Below are positions 13,771 through 24,700 of a stretch of 64,000 nt of DNA, in pieces. Under the pieces are notes generated by a model, which was not told where the DNA came from, did not search any database, and saw nothing but the letters and a program-made list of their open reading frames with translations. The stretch spans positions 3,427,001 to 3,491,000 of the forward strand of contig NC_133903.1 of the NCBI RefSeq assembly GCF_964199755.1, in the 5' to 3' direction. The translations under genes were made by a program, and so were the position numbers. The DNA is from Larus michahellis (taxonomy: Eukaryota > Chordata > Aves > Charadriiformes > Laridae). Numbering within the stretch: position 1 is the first letter of the stretch; each line of letters starts with the position of its first letter.

Positions 13771-16029
13771 ACCTGGGAGCCTCTTAGGGACCACCTATCG
13801 AGTGCCGGGGTCAGGCTGCGAGCGGGGGGCGATGCGGAGGGTTTAAACCAATTTAAACAGACCTAATACCGTGGTACGGCTGAAAGGGAGATGCCCCACG
13901 TGCAGCCCCGGCCCTGGGTCGGTGCAGGGCTGAATCCAGCCAGCTCCAGTGGAAAACCAGTGTGGGGTTTCGGTGAGGTTAATTTGCAGTGGGAATGAGC
14001 TGGTGGGGCTCCTCTGCGAAGGGCATATCCCTGAGATTTGGGGGACTTGGGCAGCGGGTTCTGGCTCAGACCCATCCCTGGGGGGCTGGGGAGAGCGGGG
14101 AGCACATTGCCACCCTGCAGCCACAGCCAGCCTCACCCTGCGACACCTCAGCGGGCTGTGTCCAAAATGGGATCCCTTTTGGGGGAGAAGTGAGATGCCC
14201 CTCCCGGTACAGCCCTGGCATCCCTCCTGCAGAGCAGACGGGACTGTCTACCGTCTCTCTCCCCTGGCTCTTGTATTTATGGGGCACCCGAATTTTTCTG
14301 GCAGTGGGGACACTCTGGTTAGGGTTAGGCTCTTCGTACCCAGGAGAGTGGCTGAATGCCAGCGAAAAGGGTACGGGGCGTTCCTGGAGCACCCTCCCCA
14401 TGGCAGCCTCCTGCTCACCGCCCCTTGGGTACCACCCTGTGCCCACCAAGGGGGTGACCATGTACCCCATCACCATTTCCCTGAGGGGATGGTGCCTCAC
14501 TGGGGATGTCCATGTGGCAGGTGACGCCGAGACAGGAGGCCAGGCACCTGGAGAGGAAGCCTGTGGGGATGCAGCCAGTGGCTGGACAATCCCTGTGGAG
14601 TGTTGCTCCAGTGGGACAATGCCACCAAAAGAATGGCTTCCCCTTGCCACCACAGCTCACCGACCCTGGGTGGCCGGGCTGAGCCCAGTGCCAGCCCCGG
14701 GAAGGGGGTTACAGCAGTGCCAGGGGGCCGGAAAAGCCCTTGTGCCAGCGCTGGTGGTGGCACAGCTTCTCGGCAGACCCCGCCACATCGCTCTGGCGGC
14801 ACACAGAGCCCGTATTGTCACTCGCCTCGCGGCGCCGGCTGGGACCCCAACATCTGGGCACGGCGCGTGTCCCGGGCCAGCGCCGGGGCTGCGGGAGCGG
14901 GAGAGCAGCTGGTCGGGGGAAAATGCCTTTCTTCCCCTTTTGGCTCCTGGAGAAAAGGGCTCTTTCTTCATTCAGGGTTTTGCCGATCGGGCTTTTCAGC
15001 TGCCTCTCGAGCAGCGGTTGCTGTGCCATCGGGTTGGAGACAAAGGGCGCCCAAAAAAAAAAAAAAAAGGCAAATCGAGACTGGAAGGCTGGGCTCTGCA
15101 GCAATAGCGGGAAGTGGGGAGTGTGGGATTCGGTTCCTGTGTTTGTACGGTCTAACTGCTTTTTTTTTTATTTTATTATGGGAGGCTTCTTTGGCAGCAT
15201 AGGTCTCTCCCCAGACATGGGCAGTGCCTGCAAAAGCAAACCCCACAGCCTCCCTGAGCATTTCTAGCCCGGGGCTGTGGTCCAAGGGCTGACCAGGGGA
15301 ATGTATAGCCTAAAATCAGGAGGCGGCAAATGCTGGGGCTTGCCTGAGGAAGCAGCTTCCCTGCTTCGTCCTGGCTGGTATTATGGTATTGTTTATCCAG
15401 TGCCAGAGATGAATGGAGCACGTGACAGCAGGAAAAATGCAACTTGGACAAGGTCCCTGCCCAAAAATGCAGCAGCCCCTGATTAGGGCATTACATTGCA
15501 GCCCAGGCCCAAACCCAAATCCGCCTCCCTGTAGCAGCGCACACGCAGGGAGAGAAAACCCCAAGCGCTGCCTGCCTGCAGAGAGGGTGGATAAGGGGGA
15601 AAAGATGCCCCGGGGTTTGGCATCAGTAAAATAGCAGGCTGGTGGCACATCCAGGAGCAGATTTCAACCCAGTTTTCCCTTGCAGATGCCACTTCTCCCA
15701 CTGCCTGGCTGGAAACATCCATGTCTCACTTAACAAGGCATCGTTATCATGGTTAGTGATCGCTGGTGGGGCTTGCTCGGCATCTATGCAGCATTTGTTT
15801 TCAGACACCCCTGCACCTTGGGGCTCCAAAGCACGGTGCTGCACCCACAATGGGGCTAGCCAGGTCTGGGAGCATCTCCAGGACTCCCCGAGCAGGCATA
15901 GGAACAGACCCCCCAGCACGCAGTGCCCAGATTTACCCACCAGACTGGAGCTTGGTGGAAGTGAGAGGAGTGCTGTGTTTTGGGGGACTTTTGGGTTTGT
16001 TTTTTTTTTTCATTATGTTCAGCTCTGAA

Positions 16030-16520
16030 GCCCTCAGCACAGGAAAGACATGGGCCAGTTGGAACAGGTCCAGAGGAGGCTATGAAGACGATCAGAGGGC
16101 TGGAGCCCCCCTCCTATGAAGACAGGCTGAGAGAGTTGGGGGTCTTCAGCCTGGAGAAAAGAAGGCTCCGGGGAGACCTTATTGTGGCCTTTCAGTACTT
16201 AAAGGGGCTAGAAGAAAGATGGGGACAAACCTTTTAGCAGGGCCAGGTGCGATAGGACAAGGGGTAATGGCTTTAAAATAAAGGAGAGGAGATTTAGGCT
16301 AGATATAAGGAAATTTTTTATAATTAGTGTAGTGAAACACTGGCTGCCCAGAGAGGTGGGAGATGCCCCATCCCTGAGAACATTCCAGGTCAGGTTGGAG
16401 GGGGCTCTGAGCAACCTGATCTGGTTGAGGATGCCCCTGCTCATGGTGGGGGGTTGGACTAGATGGCCTTTAAAGGTCCCTTCCAACCCAAACCATTCTA
16501 TAATCCCATGATTCTATGCT
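16030..16520 (+). repeat. CR1 retrotransposon 3' end (LINE)
   Basis: Forward CR1 of about 490 bp. It includes the GGCTGGAGCCCC/GACAGGCTGAGAGAGTTGGG segment, the CACTGGCTGCCCAGAGAGGT segment and the terminal CCATTCTATAATCCCATGATTC repeat. It ends only about 570 bp upstream of the LFNG start codon, directly next to the CpG island. It is 5'-truncated. Confidence 0.92.
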
Positions 16521-16879
16521 TGGCCTCAGATGAGACTTGATGGGAAACAGCCCGGAGTCTGGTCAGGCTGGACGGCTTTCTGGTAACCTCTTGGCCACGG
16601 CTGTGAGAAACCCCCGGTGCAGGGCTGGGAAACGACAGCCCAGGGCCACCATCGCTGCCGACGCAGCAGCCACCCGTGCTCCGGGCACGCTGGGGGGTTA
16701 CAGGGACCGGCGTACCCCCATCCCGCCATCCCCCCCCCGGGGACCGCGATGGGAGGGAAGGAGGAGCGGGCAGCCTGCGGGCACCGACCCCCGCGTCCCG
16801 CCCGTGGGCAAGGCAGAGGAGCGGGGGACAGCCACGGGCAGGACGGGGCCGAGGGGCGGGCGGACCGCGTGTAGGGGGC

Positions 16880-17092
16880 TGGCGGGGAAGATGCCGCGGG
16901 GGCGGGGGGTGACACACGCATCGGGGCGGGCGCTGCTCCCGCCCCGCGTGGGGGCGGCCCCGGTGCGGTCCCTCCCCGGGCGGGGCGGGGGCGGTTTAAA
17001 GGCGGCGGCGCGGCGGGGGCCGGGCCGGTGGGGCGGGCGGAGCGCGGCCGGCGGCGGCGCGGAGCGGAGAGGGGGAGCTGAGCGGCGGGAGG
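16880..17092 (+). promoter_or_regulatory. LFNG: LFNG core promoter and 5' UTR region (CpG island)
   Basis: Seen: extreme GC and CpG density in the 200 bp upstream of the ATG. GC-box-like GGGCGG cores occur near 16922-16931 and 16981-16990, and a TTTAAA element lies at 16995-17000. The dense region extends from about 16.7 to 17.6 kb, through exon 1. Inferred: a CpG-island promoter with a short 5' UTR. The transcription start cannot be fixed from sequence. Confidence 0.7.
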
Positions 17093-17485
17093 ATGCTGAA
17101 GAGCTGCGGGAGGAAGCTGCTCCTGTCCCTCGTGGGCTCCATGTTCACCTGCCTGCTGGTGCTCATGGTGGAGCCGCCCGGGAGGCCGGGGCTGGCCCGG
17201 GGGGAGGCCGGCGGGGCGCAGCGGGCGCTGCAGAGCCTGGGGGCGGCGGCGGCCGCCCCCCCGGCGGCGCAGGGTCCCCCCGGTCTCCGCAGCTTCGCCG
17301 ATTACTTCGGGCGGCTGAGCCGAGCCCGGCGGGAGCTGCCCGCCGCCCCCCCGAGCCCCCCGCGGCCGCCGGCCGAGGACATCTCCCCCCGCGATGTCTT
17401 CATCGCCGTCAAGACCACCAAGAAGTTCCACAAGGCGCGGCTGGAGCTGCTGCTCGACACCTGGATCTCCCGCAACCGTGACATG
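17093..17485 (+). CDS. LFNG: LFNG coding exon 1
   Basis: 393 bp, 131 codons, ending in phase 0 before a GTAAGG donor. It encodes the cytoplasmic tail, signal anchor, stem with the RARR processing site, and the first part of the catalytic domain ([13 protein letters not shown], residues 101-113). It is extremely GC-rich and lies in the CpG-dense promoter region, so most open frames on the other strand here are composition artefacts. Confidence 0.97.
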
Positions 17486-20400
17486 GTAAGGGGACGGGGG
17501 ATGGGGACGGTCCCCGCCGGGGTGGAGCGACGCGGCCCGGGCTGAGCCCACGAGTGACAGCCGCGGTCACAGCCCTTTGCTGTGCGGGGTCCGAGGGGTG
17601 CTGTGGCCCGGCAAACGCCACCTCCTCTTTCTGCTCCCCGCAGATCGCTGAGCCAGGAGGGCTATTGCGAGGCCGTCAGGGCTGTGCTGGAGCCAGCTGT
17701 GTTTTGGGGAGGGTGAAATGCAGCGTTGCAGGGTGAGTTTGGGATGAGTGAGCGATGGAGGGAGCCCAACACAAGCTCCTCGCACTCGGCAGCCCCCCAG
17801 AACTCTGCTCTGGGGCCTTCCTGCTGAGCAGCTGCCGTTGCAGAGCTTGCCCCGAGTTGCTATCCACTGGGGAAGCTGAGGCACGGTGTAGGGATGGAGC
17901 CCAATCCACTGGTGCCTGCTGTGGTGTCAGGTCCCTGCGGATGCTCTCCTGGGCTGCGGGGCCTGGCTGTGGATGAGGTTTGGCAGGTCCCCAGGAGGTG
18001 CCTGCAGTTGGGTTGCCCAAAGGACACTCGGTTTAGCAGCCCAGGGCTGGGAGAGCACTGGGATGTGCTGAGGCTTTTGGTCCCGTTGCCAGGAACTGGG
18101 CAGGACTGGAGTGGCTGGGGGCTCTTGCAGGTCTGCTCTGGCTCACCCGCACCGGGGCAGTTGCAGCTAGTCTGATTGCTGACCTTACTGATGTCCTGCC
18201 CTGAGCCCTGGCTGTCCCTTACGCTGTCCTTCAAGTTGTGAAGCAAAATTAAAAAGGGGGGGAAAAAAAAAATGCTGTTTCCTTAGGAAATGTGCTTTGC
18301 CATCTGCTCTTAAGACGCTTTTTCTGTCCTTAGACAGCTTCTCAAGTAAGTTATGCCTGGCCCTAACCTTTCCATCCTACTGTCTCCACGTGTTTCCTCC
18401 TGGCCTGGATTTGTGTTTCTTGATTGCAAACTGTTTTCTTTGGAAATCTAAAGTGGTTGGGGAGGGAGGGGAGGGGTGTGTGTCGGGGGGAATCGACCTG
18501 CCCCTGCCTCTTTCACCCGGGTTTGCTGGACCCCGCGGGAGGGCTTGGCGCCTGCAATTTACCCCAAACATTCGCTTACTCTTTTTTTTTTTTTTTTTTT
18601 TTTACCCCGCCCCTGTGAATCTTGTCCCTTTCTTTTTGCTGAGATCTCCTGGGCTTGGCAGTGGCTCTGCCGTCTCTCCCTCGTACAGTTATTTAATGGA
18701 AACCTCTTTTATGCTCTGCTGTCACTGCGAGGGGGTGGCGAGTGGCGGTGGGGGGAAATGCTCTTTGAGCACCTACAGATGATCCTGGGAATGGCTGCTC
18801 TTTTTTTCTTTTTCCCCCTCCCTCTTGTGAGCTCCGGCTTTCTTCTAGGTTTTTTTTTTGTTGTTGTTGTGCTTCGTTTGTCCGTTTGGATTCCCAGAGA
18901 CCCGAGGCTCGGCTCTCACGCTGTCCCCCTGGGCAAGCTAACAAAGCCCCTTTTCTCCCGGCGCAGAGAAAAGGCTTCGCAGCCTCTTGTGTGGCACTTT
19001 CCATGGGAACGGGGGAGCCGGAGCCGGCCGTGTCCAGGTCAGGTTGCCTAGAGATGAGGGCCATGAAGCCAGGGGGGCCGCAGCCCGGCAAGGTGCCCGC
19101 CTGACAAGCCAAGCCGCTGAGTGACGGCTCTTGTACAGCACTTGAGGACAAGGAGCTGCCGAGAGAGCCGGAGGCGGCGCGAACTCCAGCCGAGCAAAGC
19201 GAGGGTTGGATGTGGGGGGGACACACACGGACGCAGAGGGGACAAACCCGTGCTGCCGGTGGCAATCAGCTCCTGCCTTCCCACGCTGACCTGGCTGCTG
19301 GCTCTGGGAAGCTTTGGGGCACCCTGGGCTCCCCCAAACTTGGCATCAGGCTGGGGTTCTTTTGCCTGCAGAGTGCAGGATGGGTGCCACGGGGCTCCTC
19401 TCCGTTGCATCCCTGTCTGGGGAGGGGCTGTGCGGTTCCTGCATCCCCTCCTTGCCCCGTGGTCTCTGCCCCGGGCGGGTGGTGTGGTGACAGCGGGGCG
19501 CTGCCTCTGCTCAAACGTCTCTCTTGGTCTGAGTCAGGCCCGGCTCTGCTCATCCTGTCCCTCTCTTGTTTGTGTCTCGCTAACGGCGTCTTGTGCCGCC
19601 TCGAGGACGCAGGGAAATTCCTGCCCAAGGGCTGAGAATCCCCCGTGCCCGATCCTTCCCTGACCCTCCTCTGGCATCAAACCCCAGCCTCCCTCCTGGC
19701 TGTTCATTAGCCAGGCAGCTCCCTGCCCTGGGGAGGAGGGATGCCGGCCCTGGGGAGAAGGGATTAAATCCAGCAGGTAACTCCAGGCCAGACCCTGGCA
19801 GATAGGGGGAATAGCTATTGTGTCCTTCCTCGGCCGCTCTTTGTTCTGCCTACAATAGTCCCTGTTTCCTGCCCTCTGTCCCCTCCAAGACCCCAAAATG
19901 GGGCACCCCCTTCTCCTTCCTGCTTCTCTCCGCACGGGAGCGGGGGCAGATGCCTATTGTCTCTGAAATCTGCTCCCCAGCTTGCACAATCCAGGCAGGA
20001 CAAGCTGCTGTTGGAGGAGAGTTATGGATTTTTTTCCCCTACTTGCTTTGGGGAGAGTTTCCAGCTGTCCCGGTACCCTTAGGATGCTGGAGTGCAGTCT
20101 GGGGAAACTTTACACTTGAAAGAAAAGAGATGGGGGGGAGGAGGAAAATGGCCATTAGGCAGAAATCCTGGACAGGAGCGAGTCCAAACCCACTGGTTTC
20201 CTGCTGAGTCGGGTGATTTGCTGTGGTAGAGTTGCATAAGTAACGTGTCCCCTGTCCCCGGGGCAGCCCGAAGGCGGCCAGGCGGCTCGGCACACGCCGC
20301 GGTGCCTGCAAGGGGCCTGGGCTGGGCTGCCGTCCCGCCGGCGTGGGATCCGCTGGCTTCCTCCAGCTCGGTGCGATAATTACAGGCTTTGAAAAATTCC

Positions 20401-21707
20401 TGCTCTCGGGGCACAGGGAATGGGTTTAACCTTTCGGAGAGCGCGCTCCGCTGATGGCAGCTCCCAGATTTCTCTGGCACCTAGGCCAGGGTCCCCATCC
20501 TCGGGGGGTGGGGGCTTCGGTGGAGCATGTCCCATTTGCGCTCCCACCGGAGCAGCTGGGACCATGGGGGCTGCTCATCCCAAACCAGCTCCGCGGTGCA
20601 TCCGGCTCCCCCCAGTCCTGGGCTGTGTGCCAGGGCCTGCTGAGCACTGCTGAACTCGGCTCATGTGTGAGGGTCCTTCCCTGTTGTCTCCCCCCCGGCC
20701 CCGGGCAGCCTGTGTGGTTTGGGGCAGGGGGGTGGGGGGGTGGAGGCCCCTTAATTGCCTGCCCCAAAGGATGATGCCGCTGTCCTTGTCCATAAAAGCT
20801 GCGGGGCCGGCGAGCGGCGCGCGTGGAGCGCCAGGCGGGAGGGTGGGGGACCCTCGCCGCACAATGAGCTCATTGTTTGCGAGGAGGTTATTAAAAAATT
20901 ATAGCATTTAAAATTACAGTGGAAGATTCTTCCTCTTGCCGAAAGGAGACGGGGGGGGAGGAAGGGCCCACGGCCTTGCAAGCCCCTTCCCTGCCTCTGC
21001 AGGTTCCAGCCCCGGGACCCTGTGCCAGCACGGACCCCCCTGTCCTGGGGAAGGCCATGGTGGGGACGCTGCCATGGTGGGGACGTTGCCATGGCAGGGA
21101 CACCACCATTGCGCTGCTCCCAGCCCGTTGGAGCGAGGTGGGGATTTTCCCTCCGAACCCCCATGGGCTGGAGGGAAAACATCTGCTGTGGGGGACACAA
21201 AGCCGGGCAGGGACCTGCTCCAGCAGCATCCTTGCCTCCCCCCGGAGCCCCTTGCCCAGCTGGAGGTTGAGCCCCCCCCAGCACCTCTCCGTTGCCTCCC
21301 TCCCCCTGCACCCAAGCAGGGTGACCGCTTCCTCCTTGTCCTTGTGGTGAAAAGGGCTGCAGCCCCCCCCGGGTGCGGCATGGGTGGGTGCTGGGCTGCT
21401 CCAGCACTGGGAAGTGAGACATGGCGCGGGGGCAGGATTTGTGTGCCGCAGGGTCACGGGGGTGTCCGCCCGGCTGAGGTTCCCCTTTTTCGGCGGGTCT
21501 GCTGCCGGGGGCGGTGGGGATGGCAGCGGACGTGGGGTCGGCTGAGCGTGTGTCACCCCGGGAAGCTGGTGGGATGCTCGGCCAGGGACAGAGGGGTGGC
21601 CCCGGCTAGCGGGACGCCTTGCGCAGCACCCAGCCATGAGCGACCCACGAGCTCGGTCGGTGGAGGGGAAATGAGTCACTGCAAAAGGAGAAATGAAGGG
21701 GAGGGTG

Positions 21708-21738
<31 letters not shown>

Positions 21739-24700
21739 CTCCCCAAGGGTGAGGAGGAGGAAGGGGGTTGCTGGCGGCTGCCTGGCTCCTTGCAGGCAGC
21801 TGGGGGGGGCTGACCCCATCCCGGCCATAGGGACCCCGGGTGCCTCTCGGTCCCCGTACACGGAGGCCGCGCATTGTGCCGGGCTGTATGGAGCGGTGGC
21901 AGCTATTGTTCGGGAGGGATTTGGCATCCTGTGTTTCTTGAAGCTGCAGTTTTGAGAACAATGAGGTTTCCTGCAGGGGCTGGGGGGGGGGGGGCAGCGG
22001 GCCCTTCCTCTCCTGCACCCCGCAGGAAAAGTGACTGCGGGGGGGCCCGAGAGGTCCTGGCACCCCTCGGTGCCACGGCTGGCATGGGGGCCAAGTGGGG
22101 GAGAGGTGGAGGGGAGCGGGTGTAAGGGCTGAGGGTGCTTTCTGCCTGGGTGGGGGCAGAATGGCTCTGCTGCTGTTGGGTCTGGAGGTGGTGGCTCGGT
22201 AGGTGACGGCTCGGGGACACTGGCTGCAGTGTCCCATCCCACTTACCCTGCTGCAAACCGGGCACTGCCCTGATGCCCAGTGCTCTGCATCGGGGATGCC
22301 CAAGGCTGACCCACGTTTTTTTCCTGGCGTGTGGAAACGATGTTTTCTTGTCCCTCTCCTTTCCTGGTGTGTCCCCTCCCTGCAGCCCCGGTTGAGAGGG
22401 CCATGCAGGAAGGGCACAGCTCCTCTCCAAGAAATGCAGACAAACTAATTGCAAAAAAGAGGGCCTCTGATTTTTTTTTTTTTTTTTTTAGTTTTAATTG
22501 AATTTTGGGGTGAGGTTGGGAGGGAAGTGGGGAACCTGTGAGGCCCCAGTAGCCCCCGCAAGGTGGCTTGCAGGGCTGCGTGCCCCTGTCCTGGTCCCCA
22601 AGGTGCCACCTGGTCCACCCACACCAGGAAAATTACGGGATGTATGTGGGGAGAGGCCAGAGGGAAGATGCCTCGTTAGGAAGAAGCCTTTCGGTGCGGG
22701 CGAATAATAAACAATTGTCCCTGTGGTCTATTTATAGCGGCTGAACCGGAGGATTAGTTGCGGGGTTATTTTTGGAGCGGCTGAAGGCACAGTTGCTGGA
22801 CGGCGTTTCTGAGCTAATCAAGCAAACATTTTCTGTCTCGCCTGTGCGGAGGCTGCGTGTCCCCCGCCTCCCCCGTCCCCCTCCAGCGGGGATGGGGCTT
22901 GGTGTGAGACGTACTGGGGCGCCACATGTCTCGGGGTGGGTGGCAAAGGGCTTGTGATGGGGTCATTCTAGGCATCCTTGGATGATCTCCGCCTGCCCTG
23001 CGTCAGCTCATGCCCCCAGCAACAGCCTGACCCCTCCCTGAGCACCTGGAGGTAATGGGGACCAGCGGCGAGGTGCTGGCTGGACCCTGTGTTGGTTGGG
23101 GGTGACCATGCATGGCACTGACCCCGTCCCACCCCAGCAGTGGTTGGGGGTGACCACGTACAGCGCTGACCCCGTCCCACCCCAGCGGCGATGCGTCCCA
23201 GGGCCGCAACGACCACGGGCACCCTTGGCCCTGCAGCCAATGGGCGAATGTCCCCGTCCCCCAGCTGTCCCCTCCTCATCAGCAGGTTCCCCCATCCCCT
23301 AACCCTTTGCTCGCAGCCCTCCTGATCCATGGCGGGGGGGGGGTCTGACCCCTGTCCCTCCCCAAAAGCAGGGCTGTGCATTTGTGAGAACTTGCCTTCC
23401 CACCTCCTCCATCCTTCCCCCCCCACCACTTTTTCTTTTCTCCTTTTCAAGCCTCAAAGGTCACTTGTAGCCCCGTCCCCTCCCATTCAACCTTCCCGCA
23501 GGCCGGGGCTGTCCCCACCAGCCTGGGGACCCGAGCAAACACGGGCCCGGCTTAACCAGCGCAGCTGTATGCTAATGACCGCCGCTGCCCGCTTAACTCT
23601 CCCTCCACTGAGTAAAGTCAGCCCCCGCTATTGTACGTCGTACCCACCTCCTCAAACAAACCACAAAACCCCAGCGCGTTCCCGGGGTCGGCCGGCTGCG
23701 GGGTGGCACCCAATTTCCAGCTCACTTGTAATTCATCATCCCCAACGCTCTCGGGCTCCATCGTTCCCCCTCTGTCGCCTCCTGCCTTTCTTCCCCCCCC
23801 CACCCCCCCAGCCCTTTTGTCTTTCTTCCTTTGCCCTTTTGTGCACGTCTGGTTTTTAATAGCGCTTGGCAGCTGGTTGTGGTTTCTCTCCTCCAGCTTT
23901 GTTTGCTGCCCGCTGATTGATGGCGATGCCTTTCCCACCCCCTGCTCTCTCCTCCTGCTTCTCCCCCTTCCCCAAATTCCAGGCCAACAGCGGCCCCCCC
24001 ACCCCACCCCAATCCTCCTTCCCAGGCAGCATATGCCAGGAATTAGCTGTGTAAATAGAGGAGTGCGGCCGGGCGGGCAGCACGGGTGCCCAGGGAGGAG
24101 GTAGGGTGCTGCCTGGCACCACGGGGACGGCGCTGGGGCGGGCAGCGAGGGACCGTCCCCTCCTTGGGGCTGGCAAGAGTCACCCACCAGCAGCGGCTCA
24201 GCCACCCTGGGGGGGTGACGGGGAGCGGAGAGGAGCCATGGGGGTGTTGTGCAAGTGGCCGGGGACGGCCACGTGTTGTTGACACAGGTGGGGACACGGT
24301 TGGCAGCCGGCGCCGCGGGCAAACACACCTGCCTGGGCAGGGAGAGCCGCTGGGCGGCTGCTTTGGTGTCCCCGGCCACACGTGCCGCCCGCGCCCGATA
24401 AAGTCTGAAGTCCCCACTCAGATCCAGCCGCACTCTGCACCCACTCCCCATCACCCGCTCCTCTCCACGCACCCGCCTCGTGCTGGGGACGGCCCCCGTG
24501 TCACCCAAAGTCCCCCTGCCTGCTGCTGCCCCATGGAAAAGGCCGGAGGATGGGGATGCTGAGCGCGGGCGCCCGGAGGGGGCTGGGGTTTGCACCCCGG
24601 CGAGGCATGGCATTGCGTGTCATGTCCTGCCAGAACGTCTTGGCTCCCTTCTTGGTCTGAGGCTGAGCGTGTCCTGGGTTTACCTGGCTCTCTGGTGCTG

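Larger units (their letters stand above)
8705..16029. other. Intergenic DNA upstream of LFNG, no gene recognised
   Basis: About 7.3 kb of unique GC-rich DNA with the two enhancer-like islands listed separately, a TCTG tetranucleotide run at 11651-11670 and poly-A near 15052-15068. Frames such as 13989-15107 (372 codons) lack domains or splice context and are treated as chance. Confidence 0.7.

Noticed and set aside
14317-14330. TTAGGGTTAG telomere-like string
   Set aside because: Barely two units. Chance is sufficient.
13989-15107. 372-codon open frame on the plus strand
   Set aside because: Low-complexity Gly/Pro/Ser/Ala-rich translation in GC-rich DNA, no domain, and neighbouring frames are equally open.
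1-17000. Possible GRIFIN or CHST12 exons upstream of LFNG, as in mammals
   Set aside because: Looked for galectin-type (HFNPR, WG-EE) and sulfotransferase motifs in the frames and found none.
16526-17551. 341-codon minus-strand frame and the overlapping plus-strand frame 16537-17481 across LFNG exon 1
   Set aside because: Shadows of the CpG island and exon 1. The real LFNG frame starts at 17093 and matches the family.
20891-22417. 508-codon open frame on the minus strand inside LFNG intron 1
   Set aside because: Composition-driven: it runs through a poly-A tract as a Phe run and through the 17-bp minisatellite. No recognisable protein family.
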